From: Streptomyces shenzhenensis
Lineage (GTDB): Bacteria; Actinomycetota; Actinomycetes; Streptomycetales; Streptomycetaceae
Reading direction: 5' to 3'
Length of the DNA: 64,000 nucleotides
Assembly: GCF_021462265.1 (NCBI RefSeq)
Contig: NZ_JAJONF010000004.1
Location: 310,001 to 374,000, forward strand
Shown piece by piece: positions 26,274 through 35,662 of this stretch. Under the pieces are notes generated by a model that was given only the letters and a program-made list of their open reading frames with translations, was not told the origin of the DNA and did not search any database. Position numbers and translations under genes: made by a program. How positions within the stretch are numbered: position 1 is the stretch's first letter; every line of letters starts with the position of its first letter.

Positions 26274-28337
26274 ATGTCGGAGGCGGAGCGGGCGAGCACT
26301 TCTCGTCAGGAGACTCGTCAGGACAACAGCGAGCGTCTTCTCGCCGGGCGGTACCGGCTGGGAGGAGTGCTCGGCCGCGGCGGCATGGGCACGGTGTGGC
26401 GCGCCGAGGACGAGACCCTCGGCCGGACGGTGGCCGTCAAGGAACTGCGGTTCCCGTCGAACATCGACGAGGAGGAGAAGCGGCGCCTGATCACGCGCAC
26501 CCTGCGCGAGGCCAAGGCGATCGCCCGGATCCGCAACAACAGCGCGGTGACGGTCTTCGACGTGGTCGACGAGGACGACCGGCCCTGGATCGTGATGGAG
26601 CTGGTCGAGGGCAAGTCGCTGGCCGAGGTCATCCGGGAGGACGGCCTGCTGACACCGAAGCGGGCGGCCGAGGTCGGACTGGCGGTTCTGGACGTGCTGC
26701 GGTCGGCGCACCGAGAGGGCATCCTGCACCGGGACGTGAAGCCGTCCAACGTGCTGATCTCCGAGAGTGACGGCCGGGTCGTACTCACCGACTTCGGTAT
26801 CGCCCAGGTGGAGGGCGACCCGTCCATCACCTCCACCGGCATGCTCGTCGGCGCCCCCTCCTACATCTCCCCCGAGCGGGCCCGTGGTCACAAGCCCGGC
26901 CCGGCGGCGGACCTGTGGTCGCTCGGCGGACTGCTGTACGCGGCGGTCGAGGGCGCACCGCCGTACGACAAGGGGTCGGCGATCGCCACGCTGACGGCGG
27001 TGATGACCGAGCAACTGGGGGAGCCCAAGAACGCGGGGCCGCTGAAGGACGTCATCTACGGGCTGCTCACCAAGGACCCGGCCAAGCGGCTGGACGACGC
27101 GGGTGCGCGGGCGATGCTCAACGCGGTCATCAACGCACCGGAGGAGGCGCCCGCGGACGCCACCACGGTCGTGCCGCTGCCTCCGCAGCCCGACGCGCCG
27201 GTGGAGGGGAAGGGTGCCGGGGCCAAGCGGGGCGAGGAGTCCGGGGAGAAACTGCGCGGGGCGCTGCGGTCGGTGCGGAAGGCCGCCGGTGCGGCGAGTG
27301 CCGTGGCCGCGAGCCGGACGAAGAGTACCGGTGCGGGCACGAGCGCGGGCGCAGAGGCGGCCACGGCCGTGGCCCCGGCTGCTTCCGCCTCGGCCTCGGT
27401 GCCGGTCGGAGGCGCGCGTCCGGCGAGCGCCGGCACTGGTGCCGGCAGCGCGTCGGCGGGGGCCAAGCCCGTGGCGGGCATGGCCAGTTCGGGGTGGCCC
27501 GTGATGCCGCCGCCGGATCTGGACCTGGCGCCCCGGTCCGTGCCCAAGGCGCCGCTCACCGACGTGGTGCCCAAGCGCACCCTGCTGGTCATCGCCGTGG
27601 TGGTGGTGCTCGCGGTGCTGGGCACCGTGCTCGCCCTCACGCTGAACGGCGACGACGGGGACAGCAAGGGGAGTGGAAAGAGCGGCGGTTCCAAGGCGGT
27701 GGCGACCTCGGGGGCGAGCGCGAGCACCGGTTCCGGCTCGAAGTCCGGTTCCGGGGCCACCACCAAGGAGGACAGCAGTGGTGGCACGCGGGCGGACGGG
27801 GACACGTCGTCGGCCGGCGCCTCCGGAAGCGGCGGCTCGGACGCGTCCGGCGACGACACGGCCTCGGCATCGAACTCCAGTGGCAGTGGGAGCAGCAGCG
27901 GCAGCGCGCCGGTGGTGTCGACGCACAAGGGCGGACAGGGGTACTCGATCGGGCTGCCCAAGGGCTGGAAGTTCCAGACCGGCAGTTCCGCGGGGGACCG
28001 GTTCACCGGGCCCGGCGGGCAGAAGCTGCTGGTCGCCTGGACGAGCACGCCGAAGGACGACCCGGTGGCGGACTGGAAGAACCAGGAGCGTTACATGGTC
28101 CGCTCCCAGTACCAGAAGATCCGCATAGCCGAGGTGAGCTACCGCACCTGGAACACGGCCGACTGGGAGTTCACGTACGTGGAGAGCGGTACCGAGTACC
28201 GGACCATCGACCGGGGGTTCGTCGTCGACTCCAAGCAGGGGTACGCGCTGATGTACACGGCGAAGGCCGCCGACTGGAGCAGTGAGCTGCGCAAGGACAC
28301 CTGGAAGACGCTGACCGCGTCCTTCGAGCCGAAGTGA
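26274..28337 (+). CDS. Membrane Ser/Thr protein kinase 1 of cluster
   Basis: The protein has 687 residues. ATG 26274 follows GAGGGGA. The kinase domain is intact: GRGGMGTVW, Lys56 in VAVKEL, HRDVKPSN with Asp154, DFG in LTDFGIAQ and SPERARG. A long Ala/Ser/Gly-rich juxtamembrane stretch (about residues 290-430) is followed by one transmembrane helix (about 436-458) and a low-complexity Ser/Gly stalk. An external domain of about 150 residues opens with GYSIGLPKGWKF. This external domain recurs in the other membrane kinases here and is presumably the sensor. Five such genes form the cluster that, from memory, in S. coelicolor (SCO4775-4779) affects spore-wall synthesis. Confidence 0.93.
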   Translation: MSEAERASTSRQETRQDNSERLLAGRYRLGGVLGRGGMGTVWRAEDETLGRTVAVKELRFPSNIDEEEKRRLITRTLREAKAIARIRNNSAVTVFDVVDEDDRPWIVMELVEGKSLAEVIREDGLLTPKRAAEVGLAVLDVLRSAHREGILHRDVKPSNVLISESDGRVVLTDFGIAQVEGDPSITSTGMLVGAPSYISPERARGHKPGPAADLWSLGGLLYAAVEGAPPYDKGSAIATLTAVMTEQLGEPKNAGPLKDVIYGLLTKDPAKRLDDAGARAMLNAVINAPEEAPADATTVVPLPPQPDAPVEGKGAGAKRGEESGEKLRGALRSVRKAAGAASAVAASRTKSTGAGTSAGAEAATAVAPAASASASVPVGGARPASAGTGAGSASAGAKPVAGMASSGWPVMPPPDLDLAPRSVPKAPLTDVVPKRTLLVIAVVVVLAVLGTVLALTLNGDDGDSKGSGKSGGSKAVATSGASASTGSGSKSGSGATTKEDSSGGTRADGDTSSAGASGSGGSDASGDDTASASNSSGSGSSSGSAPVVSTHKGGQGYSIGLPKGWKFQTGSSAGDRFTGPGGQKLLVAWTSTPKDDPVADWKNQERYMVRSQYQKIRIAEVSYRTWNTADWEFTYVESGTEYRTIDRGFVVDSKQGYALMYTAKAADWSSELRKDTWKTLTASFEPK

Positions 28338-28474
28338 CAAATTCGCATCCCCACAATGCGAATTGCCTCCGGCACGTATCGTGAGTGGTTGCGGACCGTA
28401 CGCATCCAGGTATGCATACAGAACGGGCCGCGAAACGAACGGATTTGACCAACCGGACGGCCGGGGGAGGCAAC

Positions 28475-31288
28475 GTGGACGACTACGCGGGTCGGGTGCT
28501 CGCCGACCGCTACCGCCTGCCGCTTCCCCCTTCCGACGAGTACGAACACACCGAGACGCGGGCCTTCGACACCTACAGCGGGCAGGAAGTGTTCGTCCGC
28601 CAGGTGCCCCTGCCGGAGGTCGTCGAGGCGGAGGTGCTGGACGCCGAGGGATTGCCGGAGGGTTTCACGGCGCGTGACCGTGGCGCGCGTCGGCCGCCGA
28701 CGGCGCGGACCGCGACACGCCGGCCCAGCGACCCGGTGGTGCGGCGTGCGGTGGAGGCCGCGCAGGCCGCCGCCCGGATCCCCGACCACCCCCGGCTCGA
28801 CCAGGTCTTCGACGTGTTCGCCGAGGGCGGTTCGCTGTGGATCGTCAGCGAGTCGGTCGCCGCGCGGTCGCTGGCTGCGGTGCTCGCCGAGCAACCGCTG
28901 AGCCCGTACCGGGCGGCGGAGGTCGCCTCCGACGTGCTGATGGCGCTCCGCGTGCTGCACGCCCACGGCTGGGTGCACCGCAACATCACCGCCCGCACGG
29001 TCCTCGTCTGCGACGACGGCCGGGTGATGCTGACCGGCCTCGCGGTCGGCGCCGCGGAGGAGGCGCTGTGCGGGTACGACCCGGTGCCGGCGCAGGAGGA
29101 TGAGCCCGGCGGGGGCGGCGACGCCGTCGCGGGCGGCGGGCGGATCGGCGAGGCGGAAGGTTCCGCCACCCCCGCTGACCCGCCGGGTAACGCACCTGGC
29201 AACTCGCCTGGTTTGCCCGTTTCGAGCGGTTCCGTCGGGTCGGGTGTCGTCGCCGTCGGGGGCATCGGGAGCATCGGTGGTGTGCCCGGTGGTACAGCGG
29301 GCGCGCAGGGGGCGCCCGGCGCCCCGGAGGCCGATCCCGAAGCCGCCCGGCGTGCCGCGATCCAGGCCCGGGTCGCCGGCGGGCTGCCGGGCGCCGGTCC
29401 GGAGGAAAGCCCCGGCTGCGCCGGTTCGGGTGCCGTGGAGCGGCGGGCGCTGGAGACCGGCACGGACATCCGGGCCGCCCGGGCCGGCGCGATCGCCGCG
29501 TACCGGGCGGGAGCCAGGGCGGCCGCCCGGGTCCAGGAGGCCCAGCAGAGTGGGCGGCCCGCGCTGCCCGGCGCCCGGCCGCCCGCCGAGGACGGCACCG
29601 CCGCGCCCGCACCACAGCCGCCGTACGGTCCGGGACACCCGGGCGGGGCGGTCCAGCAGCCGCATGCCAACGGCGTGGCGCAGGCGCCGTACGCGAACGG
29701 GCAGGCGTCGGCGCCGGGCGGGGAGCAGCGGGCCGCCGGTGCTGTGCCGCCCGGCCAGATAGCCGACCCGTACGGGGTGCGCGGCGCGCCGTCGCCCTGG
29801 CACGGCGCCGCCCCCCGCCCTCGCCCCGGCACGCCCCCCGCGGTGGCCCCCGGCCAGGAAGGCGCCGCGCTCCAGCCCGCCGGACCCGGCGCGGTCGTGC
29901 CGCCGGCCGGTACCGGCGCGGCCGGTCCGTGGACCGGCGCCGGACTTCAGGGCGGTCAGGGGCAGCCGCACGCCGTCGTGCCCGCTCAGGGCGGCGGGCC
30001 CGCCGCCCGCTGGGGCGAGCCCGTCGCCGTACCCGGGCGGCGTGGGCCCGCCACCGCGCTGGCCGCCGAGCGGGCGCGGCAGGTGCGGATGACCGTCGTG
30101 GGGCCGGTGACCGAGCGCTGGGCGCCGGAGCAGGCCGTTCCCGTGCACGAGAACTGGCAGCTGGCGGCGCCCATCGGCCCGGCCACCGACCTGTGGGCGC
30201 TCGGCGCGCTGCTGTTCCGGTCGGTGCAGGGGCACGCGCCGTATCCGGAGGAGTCGACGGCCGAGCTGGTGCAGCTGGTGTGCTCGGAGCCGCCCGCCTT
30301 CGCGGAGGAGTGCGGGTCGCTCAGACCGGTCGTGGAGTCGTTGCTGCGTCAGGACCCCACCGAGCGGCTGGACTTCGAGGAGCTGCGCGGCTGGCTGCGC
30401 TCGCTGGTGCGGTCGGCGCCCGAGCCGGACGCCGGTACGCATGTCGTCGCCGCCCCGCCCACCGATCCCCGGCGGCTGCCGATCATCCGGCGCCGCGGTG
30501 AGCTGGTGCGCAGGCGCCGGGCCGGGCTGCCGGCGCCGCACGGCCGGCACAAGCGGGCCCGGCAGGAGGCCGGGTCCCCGCGCCGACTGGGCCGCACCCT
30601 GCTTCTGCTGGTCCTGCTCCTGCTGGCCGCGGCGGTCGCGTACGCCATGCTGTTCCTGCCGAAGAAGGGCAGCGCGGACGACGGCGGCGCGGCGACCGGC
30701 GACCGGACGGGCGCGGTCGGCGATGCGAGCTCCGCCCCGAGCCAGAGTCCGACGCCGACACCGACGCCCACCGCCACCTCGACTCCGTCCACCGAGACGC
30801 AGACCACCGGTGGTTCCACCGGCGGCTCCACCGTCGCCGACGGGTTCACCCTGCGCAACGACCCGAACGGCTTCCAGGTCGCGGTGGCCAAGGGCTGGAC
30901 CCGTACCCCCAAGAACGGCAGCGGCCAGGTGATCTACTCGCACGGGAAGTTCGAGCTGATCGTCGTGGCCGGACGGGACAGCGCGGCGGCCTTCGGCAGC
31001 GACCCGATGGCCTACCAGCGGGACAAGGAACCGGAGCTGCAGCCCTACCGGGACTCCAGCTGGGCCACCGCGGGCGGGCTGCGGACCATCACGGTCGGTC
31101 AGCAGGTATCGGCCGAGGGGCAGTTCACCTGGACGGACAGCCGGCAGGGCGACCTGTTCGTGCGCAACATGGTCTTCCTGGTCAACGGGAGGTACCACAT
31201 CGTCCAGGTGCGCGGCCCGGAGTCGGAACGGGACGAGGTCACCACGCTGTACGAGCAGGCGTCGTCGACGTACAAGTACACGGGCTGA
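28475..31288 (+). CDS. Membrane pseudokinase with about 300-residue insertion
   Basis: The protein has 937 residues. GTG 28475 follows GGGGGAGG. The kinase fold is recognisable (LADRYRLPLPPS, LWIVSESVAARSLAAVLAEQ, then DLWALGALLFRSVQG). Every catalytic signature is lost: the VAVK lysine position reads VFVRQ, HRD reads HRN (residues 168-170, HRNITART) and DFG reads TGL (187-189). About 360 residues rich in Pro, Ala and Gly separate TGL from the APE motif (about 550), where about 30 are normal. A membrane helix (about 708-728) and a GFQVAVAKGWTR external domain match its neighbours. It probably acts as an allosteric partner or scaffold for adjacent kinases. Confidence 0.88.
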   Translation: MDDYAGRVLADRYRLPLPPSDEYEHTETRAFDTYSGQEVFVRQVPLPEVVEAEVLDAEGLPEGFTARDRGARRPPTARTATRRPSDPVVRRAVEAAQAAARIPDHPRLDQVFDVFAEGGSLWIVSESVAARSLAAVLAEQPLSPYRAAEVASDVLMALRVLHAHGWVHRNITARTVLVCDDGRVMLTGLAVGAAEEALCGYDPVPAQEDEPGGGGDAVAGGGRIGEAEGSATPADPPGNAPGNSPGLPVSSGSVGSGVVAVGGIGSIGGVPGGTAGAQGAPGAPEADPEAARRAAIQARVAGGLPGAGPEESPGCAGSGAVERRALETGTDIRAARAGAIAAYRAGARAAARVQEAQQSGRPALPGARPPAEDGTAAPAPQPPYGPGHPGGAVQQPHANGVAQAPYANGQASAPGGEQRAAGAVPPGQIADPYGVRGAPSPWHGAAPRPRPGTPPAVAPGQEGAALQPAGPGAVVPPAGTGAAGPWTGAGLQGGQGQPHAVVPAQGGGPAARWGEPVAVPGRRGPATALAAERARQVRMTVVGPVTERWAPEQAVPVHENWQLAAPIGPATDLWALGALLFRSVQGHAPYPEESTAELVQLVCSEPPAFAEECGSLRPVVESLLRQDPTERLDFEELRGWLRSLVRSAPEPDAGTHVVAAPPTDPRRLPIIRRRGELVRRRRAGLPAPHGRHKRARQEAGSPRRLGRTLLLLVLLLLAAAVAYAMLFLPKKGSADDGGAATGDRTGAVGDASSAPSQSPTPTPTPTATSTPSTETQTTGGSTGGSTVADGFTLRNDPNGFQVAVAKGWTRTPKNGSGQVIYSHGKFELIVVAGRDSAAAFGSDPMAYQRDKEPELQPYRDSSWATAGGLRTITVGQQVSAEGQFTWTDSRQGDLFVRNMVFLVNGRYHIVQVRGPESERDEVTTLYEQASSTYKYTG

Positions 31289-31492
31289 GAGGCACGCGCA
31301 GCCGGGCCGGGACGGACGGAGGCAAGTCGACGCGTCCGCGGGATGGTTGGTTCCCGTTTCGGTGCGGGGATTTGGTTCGCATCCGGTGACGAAAGCGAGA
31401 ACCGTCACAGTGCTGTCTCCGTGGGACCCCGCTTGTTCCCTGACCACGGGGCGGTCCTTAGTCTGAGCCTGACAAGAGCATTGCGGGGCAAC

Positions 31493-33274
31493 GTGAATCA
31501 GATGCAGGGCCTGCTCGTCGCGGGCCGCTACCGGCTGGCCGACATCATCGGCAGCGGCGGCATGGGCCGGGTGTGGCGCGCTCATGACGAAGTGCTGCAC
31601 CGCGCGGTCGCCATCAAGGAGTTGACGGCCGCGCTCTACGTTTCCGAGAGCGACCAGACGATCCTGCTCGCCCGCACCCGGGCGGAGGCCCGGGCCGCGG
31701 CGCGTATCAACCACTCCGCCGTCGTCACCGTCCATGACGTACTCGAACACGACGGCCGCCCGTGGATCGTCATGGAACTGGTCGAGGGCCGTTCGCTGGC
31801 CGACGAGGTCAAGGAGCGCGGACGCGTCGAGCCGCGCGAGGCCGCCCGGATCGGGCTGTGGGTGCTGCGCGCGCTGCGCGCCGCGCACAGCGCCGGGGTG
31901 CTGCACCGGGACGTCAAGCCGGGCAACGTGCTGCTCGGCCAGGACGGCCGGGTCCTGCTCACCGACTTCGGCATCGCGCAGATCGAGGGCGACACGACGA
32001 TCACCCGTACCGGGGAAGTCGTCGGATCCGTCGACTACCTCGCGCCGGAGCGCGTGCGCGGGCACGATCCGGGTCCGTCCTCCGACCTGTGGGCGCTGGG
32101 CGCGACGCTCTACACGGCGGTGGAGGGGCGCTCGCCGTTCCGCCGGACCTCGCCGCTGACCACCATGCAGGCGGTCGTCGAGGACGAGGCCGGCGAGCCG
32201 CTCAGCGCGGGCCCGCTGGAGCCGGTCATCACGGCCCTGCTGCGCAAGGAACCGGCGCAGCGGCCGAGCCCCGAAGAGGCCGAGCAGATGCTCGCCGAGG
32301 CGGCGGAGGGACGACGGCCGAGCACGGCACAGGCGTACATACCCACGCGGTCGCAGATCGCCGGTGGCGGTGGCAGCGGCGGGACGACGCGGCCGGTCTC
32401 CGACGGTTCGTACCGGACCTATGGGGAGGCGGCGGGGTACGGGGGTGCGCGCCGCGGCGACGCGTACGGCGCTGACCCCTACGGCGCCAACTCCTACGGC
32501 GGCACCGCCCGCGGGGGTTCCCACGGCGATTCGCACAGCGGTTCCCCCGGCGGTTCCATGAACTCGCCGACCGCCGTCGCTTCCGCCTCCGCGGCCGTCC
32601 CCGCGCAGCCCAGGCGGCGCCGGCTGCGGACGCTCGTACTCGTCGTGGCCCTGGCCGCGCTGCTCGGCGGTGGCGGGGCCGTGGCCCTGCAGAAGTGGAA
32701 CTCCAGGCAGCAGGACGACAGCGGCAGCGTGGCCTCGCCCGCCACCTCCGGTCCGTCCTCCCCGGCCAGCGCGTCCACGGCCTCGGGCGGCACGATTCCG
32801 GCGGGCTGGAAGCAGTACGACGACCCCGCGGGCTTCGCGCTGTACCTGCCCGCGGGCTGGGAGCGCTCGGTGTCCATCAAGAAGACGGACGGCCTGGAGC
32901 AGATCGACTATTCGCCGGACAAGGGCAAGCACCTCGTGCGGGTCGCCGTCGACACCGCGCCGGACTTCCGTACCTCGTATGAGCACATGATCTACTTGGA
33001 CCAGCGGGTCTCACTGCGGCTGCAGGACTACACGCGACTGAGTCTCAAGGAGGAGCTCTTCCGCGACCTGCCGGGCGTCCGCTGGGAGTACACATGGAAC
33101 GCGCTGGCCAAGGACGGGCCGCACTACTTCCCGGGGCCTTACCACGCGATGGACGTCGCGTACATGAACAGTGAGGGCACTGAGTACGCCATCTACGCGG
33201 CCTCGCCGGCCGGCGACTGGGCCACCACCAGAAAGCAGTTCGACTGGATTCTGCGGGGCTTCCAGGAGCGTTGA
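31493..33274 (+). CDS. Membrane Ser/Thr protein kinase 3 of cluster
   Basis: The protein has 593 residues, with GTG 31493 or ATG 31502 as start. The kinase domain is intact: GSGGMGRVW, Lys42 in VAIKEL, HRDVKPGN with Asp140, LTDFGIAQIEGD and APERVRG. A Gly/Tyr/Ser-rich linker (YGADPYGANSYGG) precedes one transmembrane helix near residues 380-400. The external domain opens with GFALYLPAGWERS and contains the shared WEYTW segment. It is the third of four consecutive kinase-type genes in one orientation. The 200-base gap before it suggests its own promoter. Confidence 0.93.
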   Translation: MNQMQGLLVAGRYRLADIIGSGGMGRVWRAHDEVLHRAVAIKELTAALYVSESDQTILLARTRAEARAAARINHSAVVTVHDVLEHDGRPWIVMELVEGRSLADEVKERGRVEPREAARIGLWVLRALRAAHSAGVLHRDVKPGNVLLGQDGRVLLTDFGIAQIEGDTTITRTGEVVGSVDYLAPERVRGHDPGPSSDLWALGATLYTAVEGRSPFRRTSPLTTMQAVVEDEAGEPLSAGPLEPVITALLRKEPAQRPSPEEAEQMLAEAAEGRRPSTAQAYIPTRSQIAGGGGSGGTTRPVSDGSYRTYGEAAGYGGARRGDAYGADPYGANSYGGTARGGSHGDSHSGSPGGSMNSPTAVASASAAVPAQPRRRRLRTLVLVVALAALLGGGGAVALQKWNSRQQDDSGSVASPATSGPSSPASASTASGGTIPAGWKQYDDPAGFALYLPAGWERSVSIKKTDGLEQIDYSPDKGKHLVRVAVDTAPDFRTSYEHMIYLDQRVSLRLQDYTRLSLKEELFRDLPGVRWEYTWNALAKDGPHYFPGPYHAMDVAYMNSEGTEYAIYAASPAGDWATTRKQFDWILRGFQER

Positions 33275-33388
33275 TCCGGAGTGGAACAGAGGACGGATTC
33301 AATCGGTCGTCGGTCGGCCGGCAGCAGACACCACTCGATCTGCGACGGCAACGGCAACTGGTGGTCGCAGCGGGTTGTGGCGCGGGAC

Positions 33389-33802
33389 TCAGGCATAGTC
33401 CGTGCAAGAACGGACTATCGTGCTCCCTTCAATGACCGCCACCTGCGCGCCGATGTAGTCGAGAGCGTCTCCGGAGGGTGACGCGTAAGTGCTGAAGGAT
33501 GTGGTGGCTCCGTTTCCGTCGTATTCGGAATGCCAGGCCCACTCCGTTACCCATCCAGTGCTGTCATCTATGGATACGAGCCGAATGGCCACATGGTGAC
33601 CATCGGCGGCAGTGTCCTTGACCCAGCCGCTGATGTCCACATGGTGGGCTGTCCAATTGGTGAACGTGAGACTCCCCGTGGCGCCGGTCACCGAGCACGC
33701 GGCTCCGCCACTCGCCGCGCTGGCATCGGTCACTGTGGCCGTAGCAAATATCGCCGCCGCCGCGACGCTCGTGACGCAAAGGCGCTTCAAGGTGTGTGCC
33801 AT
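33389..33802 (-). CDS. Small secreted protein of unknown function
   Basis: The 137-residue protein starts at ATG 33802; ATG 33841 is an alternative. A clear Sec signal peptide (MAHTLKRLCVTSVAAAAIFA, cut near TDASAA) is followed by a mature part of about 108 residues. That part has two cysteines near its ends (AACSVT and VRSCTDYA), likely one disulfide, and beta-rich blocks (GSLTFTNWTAHHVDISGWVK, GHHVAIRLVSID, WHSEYDGNGATTSF). I do not recognise the family. It sits between two kinase genes, against their direction, in DNA with more A/T than its neighbours, which suggests later insertion. Confidence 0.7.
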   Translation of the reverse strand: MAHTLKRLCVTSVAAAAIFATATVTDASAASGGAACSVTGATGSLTFTNWTAHHVDISGWVKDTAADGHHVAIRLVSIDDSTGWVTEWAWHSEYDGNGATTSFSTYASPSGDALDYIGAQVAVIEGSTIVRSCTDYA

Positions 33803-34035
33803 AAGGAAAAGGTAAGACTTCCTTGATTCACGTGACAGCATGATTCCAGCCACCCGTTTTGTGCTGCATGACGCATATTTCTCGGTGGTTTGCCATGCCT
33901 TGCATCCATTTTGGAACAGGTTATGACCGAAAACGATCGGCTTCGGATCTTCGTAGGCAGGGTCCTGGGGCGGCGGCACATTCGGCCGGTCACCGGTCCG
34001 GAGGGGGCCGGGCCCGGCGCGGCATGATGGGGCCC

Positions 34036-35652
34036 ATGGCGACCGATGGGGATCAGAGGGACGGCCTCCGTGTCATTGCCGGGCGTTACCGGCTCGAGAA
34101 ACGGCTCGGGCGGGGCGGAATGGGGGTCGTATGGCGCGCGGCCGACCAGTTACTGGGGCGGCAGGTCGCCGTCAAGGAGCTCACCGTCGACGACGCCCTC
34201 TCGGACGACGACGCCCGGCTGCGCCGCGAACGCACCCTGCGCGAGGCACAGGCCGTCGCCCAGCTGCACCACCCGCACATCATCGTCGTGCACGACGTGG
34301 TCGAGGACGGCGGACGGCCGTACATCGTCATGGAGTTGATCGACGGCGGTTCGCTCGCCGACCGGATCTCGCGGCGCGGGCCGGTGGACGTCGGCGAGGC
34401 CGCGCGGATCGGGATCGCTCTGCTGAGCGCGCTGCGGACGGCCCACGAGGCCGGGGTGCTGCACCGGGACATCAAACCGGCGAACGTGCTCGTCGAGGCC
34501 GGCACCGGGCGGGTCGTCCTCACCGACTTCGGCATCGCCCAGGTCGCGGGTGCCACCACGCTCACCGAGACCGGTTCCTTCGTCGGCTCGCCCGAGTACA
34601 CCGCGCCCGAGCGGATGTCCGGGGCCCGGTCCGGCCCGCCGTCCGACCTGTGGTCGCTGGGGGCGCTGCTGTGCGCGGCGCTCAGCGGCGAGTCGCCGTT
34701 CCGGCGCGACTCGTTCGGCGGGATCCTGCACGCCGTGGTCTCCGACGAGATCCGGCCACCGGCCCAGGCCGAGCCGCTGCTGCCGGTCGTACGGGGGCTG
34801 CTGGAACGGGATCCCGAGCGGCGGCTGGGCGCGGCGGAGGCCGAACTGATGCTGCGCGGGTTCCTGGAGACGGGGGCCGTGACGGACGCCGGCGGCGCGG
34901 CGCGGAGCGCGGGCGTCGCCTCGTACACGCCGACCCAGCGGGACGTTCCGTGGCCGCCGCCTCCGGAACCCGCCGTGCCGCCCCGGCCCTCCACCCGCGG
35001 GGTGCTGGTCGCCGCGCTGCTGGTCGCCGCGATGGCGGGGGCGGGCGTGTCGGCGGCCATGCTGCTGTTCCACGGCGACGGCGGCGGCACCGCCCCGGGC
35101 CCCGGGGGGACGACGGCCGCCTCCGCCTCCCACCGGGCACCCCCCTCGCCGACGGCCGGCACGCCGTCCCCGGCCACGACCGCCCCGCCGCCCACCGCCC
35201 CGTCCCGGACCGCGCCCTCCGGCTACCGCCTCGCACGGGACCCGGCAGGCTTCACCCTCGCCGTCCCCGAGGGCTTCACCCGTGACCCGCAGGGCGAGCG
35301 TGTCTTCTACATGTCGCCGGGGCAGACCTTCCGGCTCGGCATCAGGCTCTCCGAGACGCAGACCGGCGGACCGGGCGGGGTGCTGCGGCGCGCGGCGGCC
35401 GAGGGACCGAGCACGAACCCCGGCTACCACGACGGCCGGGTCACCGACACCACCCACTCCGGACACCCCGCCGTCTTCTGGGAGTTCACCTGGAAGGGCT
35501 TCAGCGCGGCGGAGGGCCCCCGGCACACCTACGACCTCTGCTGGGAGGAGGACGGCCGGCTCTACGACGTGTGGGTGTCGGCGCCGGTCGGGAAGGTGCG
35601 GGAGGCGCGGGAGTACTTCGACGTCGCCGTCGACACGTTCACGGCCACCTGA
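34036..35652 (+). CDS. Membrane Ser/Thr protein kinase 4 of cluster (possible PkaI counterpart)
   Basis: The protein has 538 residues. ATG 34036 is chosen, and ATG 34024 is possible. The kinase domain is intact: GRGGMGVVW, Lys47 in VAVKEL, HRDIKPAN with Asp145, LTDFGIAQVAG and APERMSG. A Pro-rich linker, one membrane helix (about residues 322-345) and a Thr/Ser/Pro stalk precede an external domain. That domain begins GFTLAVPEGFTRD and contains VFWEFTWKG, homologous to the other kinases. By order it would correspond to SCO4778 (PkaI), reported to act on the spore-wall complex; this assignment is from memory. The next gene is convergent, 10 bases away. Confidence 0.93.
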   Translation: MATDGDQRDGLRVIAGRYRLEKRLGRGGMGVVWRAADQLLGRQVAVKELTVDDALSDDDARLRRERTLREAQAVAQLHHPHIIVVHDVVEDGGRPYIVMELIDGGSLADRISRRGPVDVGEAARIGIALLSALRTAHEAGVLHRDIKPANVLVEAGTGRVVLTDFGIAQVAGATTLTETGSFVGSPEYTAPERMSGARSGPPSDLWSLGALLCAALSGESPFRRDSFGGILHAVVSDEIRPPAQAEPLLPVVRGLLERDPERRLGAAEAELMLRGFLETGAVTDAGGAARSAGVASYTPTQRDVPWPPPPEPAVPPRPSTRGVLVAALLVAAMAGAGVSAAMLLFHGDGGGTAPGPGGTTAASASHRAPPSPTAGTPSPATTAPPPTAPSRTAPSGYRLARDPAGFTLAVPEGFTRDPQGERVFYMSPGQTFRLGIRLSETQTGGPGGVLRRAAAEGPSTNPGYHDGRVTDTTHSGHPAVFWEFTWKGFSAAEGPRHTYDLCWEEDGRLYDVWVSAPVGKVREAREYFDVAVDTFTAT

Positions 35653-35662
35653 GAGAGGGCCG

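Noticed and set aside
28139..32986. 1615-aa minus-strand frame over the kinase genes
   Set aside because: It is antisense to three kinase-type genes with full motifs. The translation is low-complexity Arg/Gly/Val.
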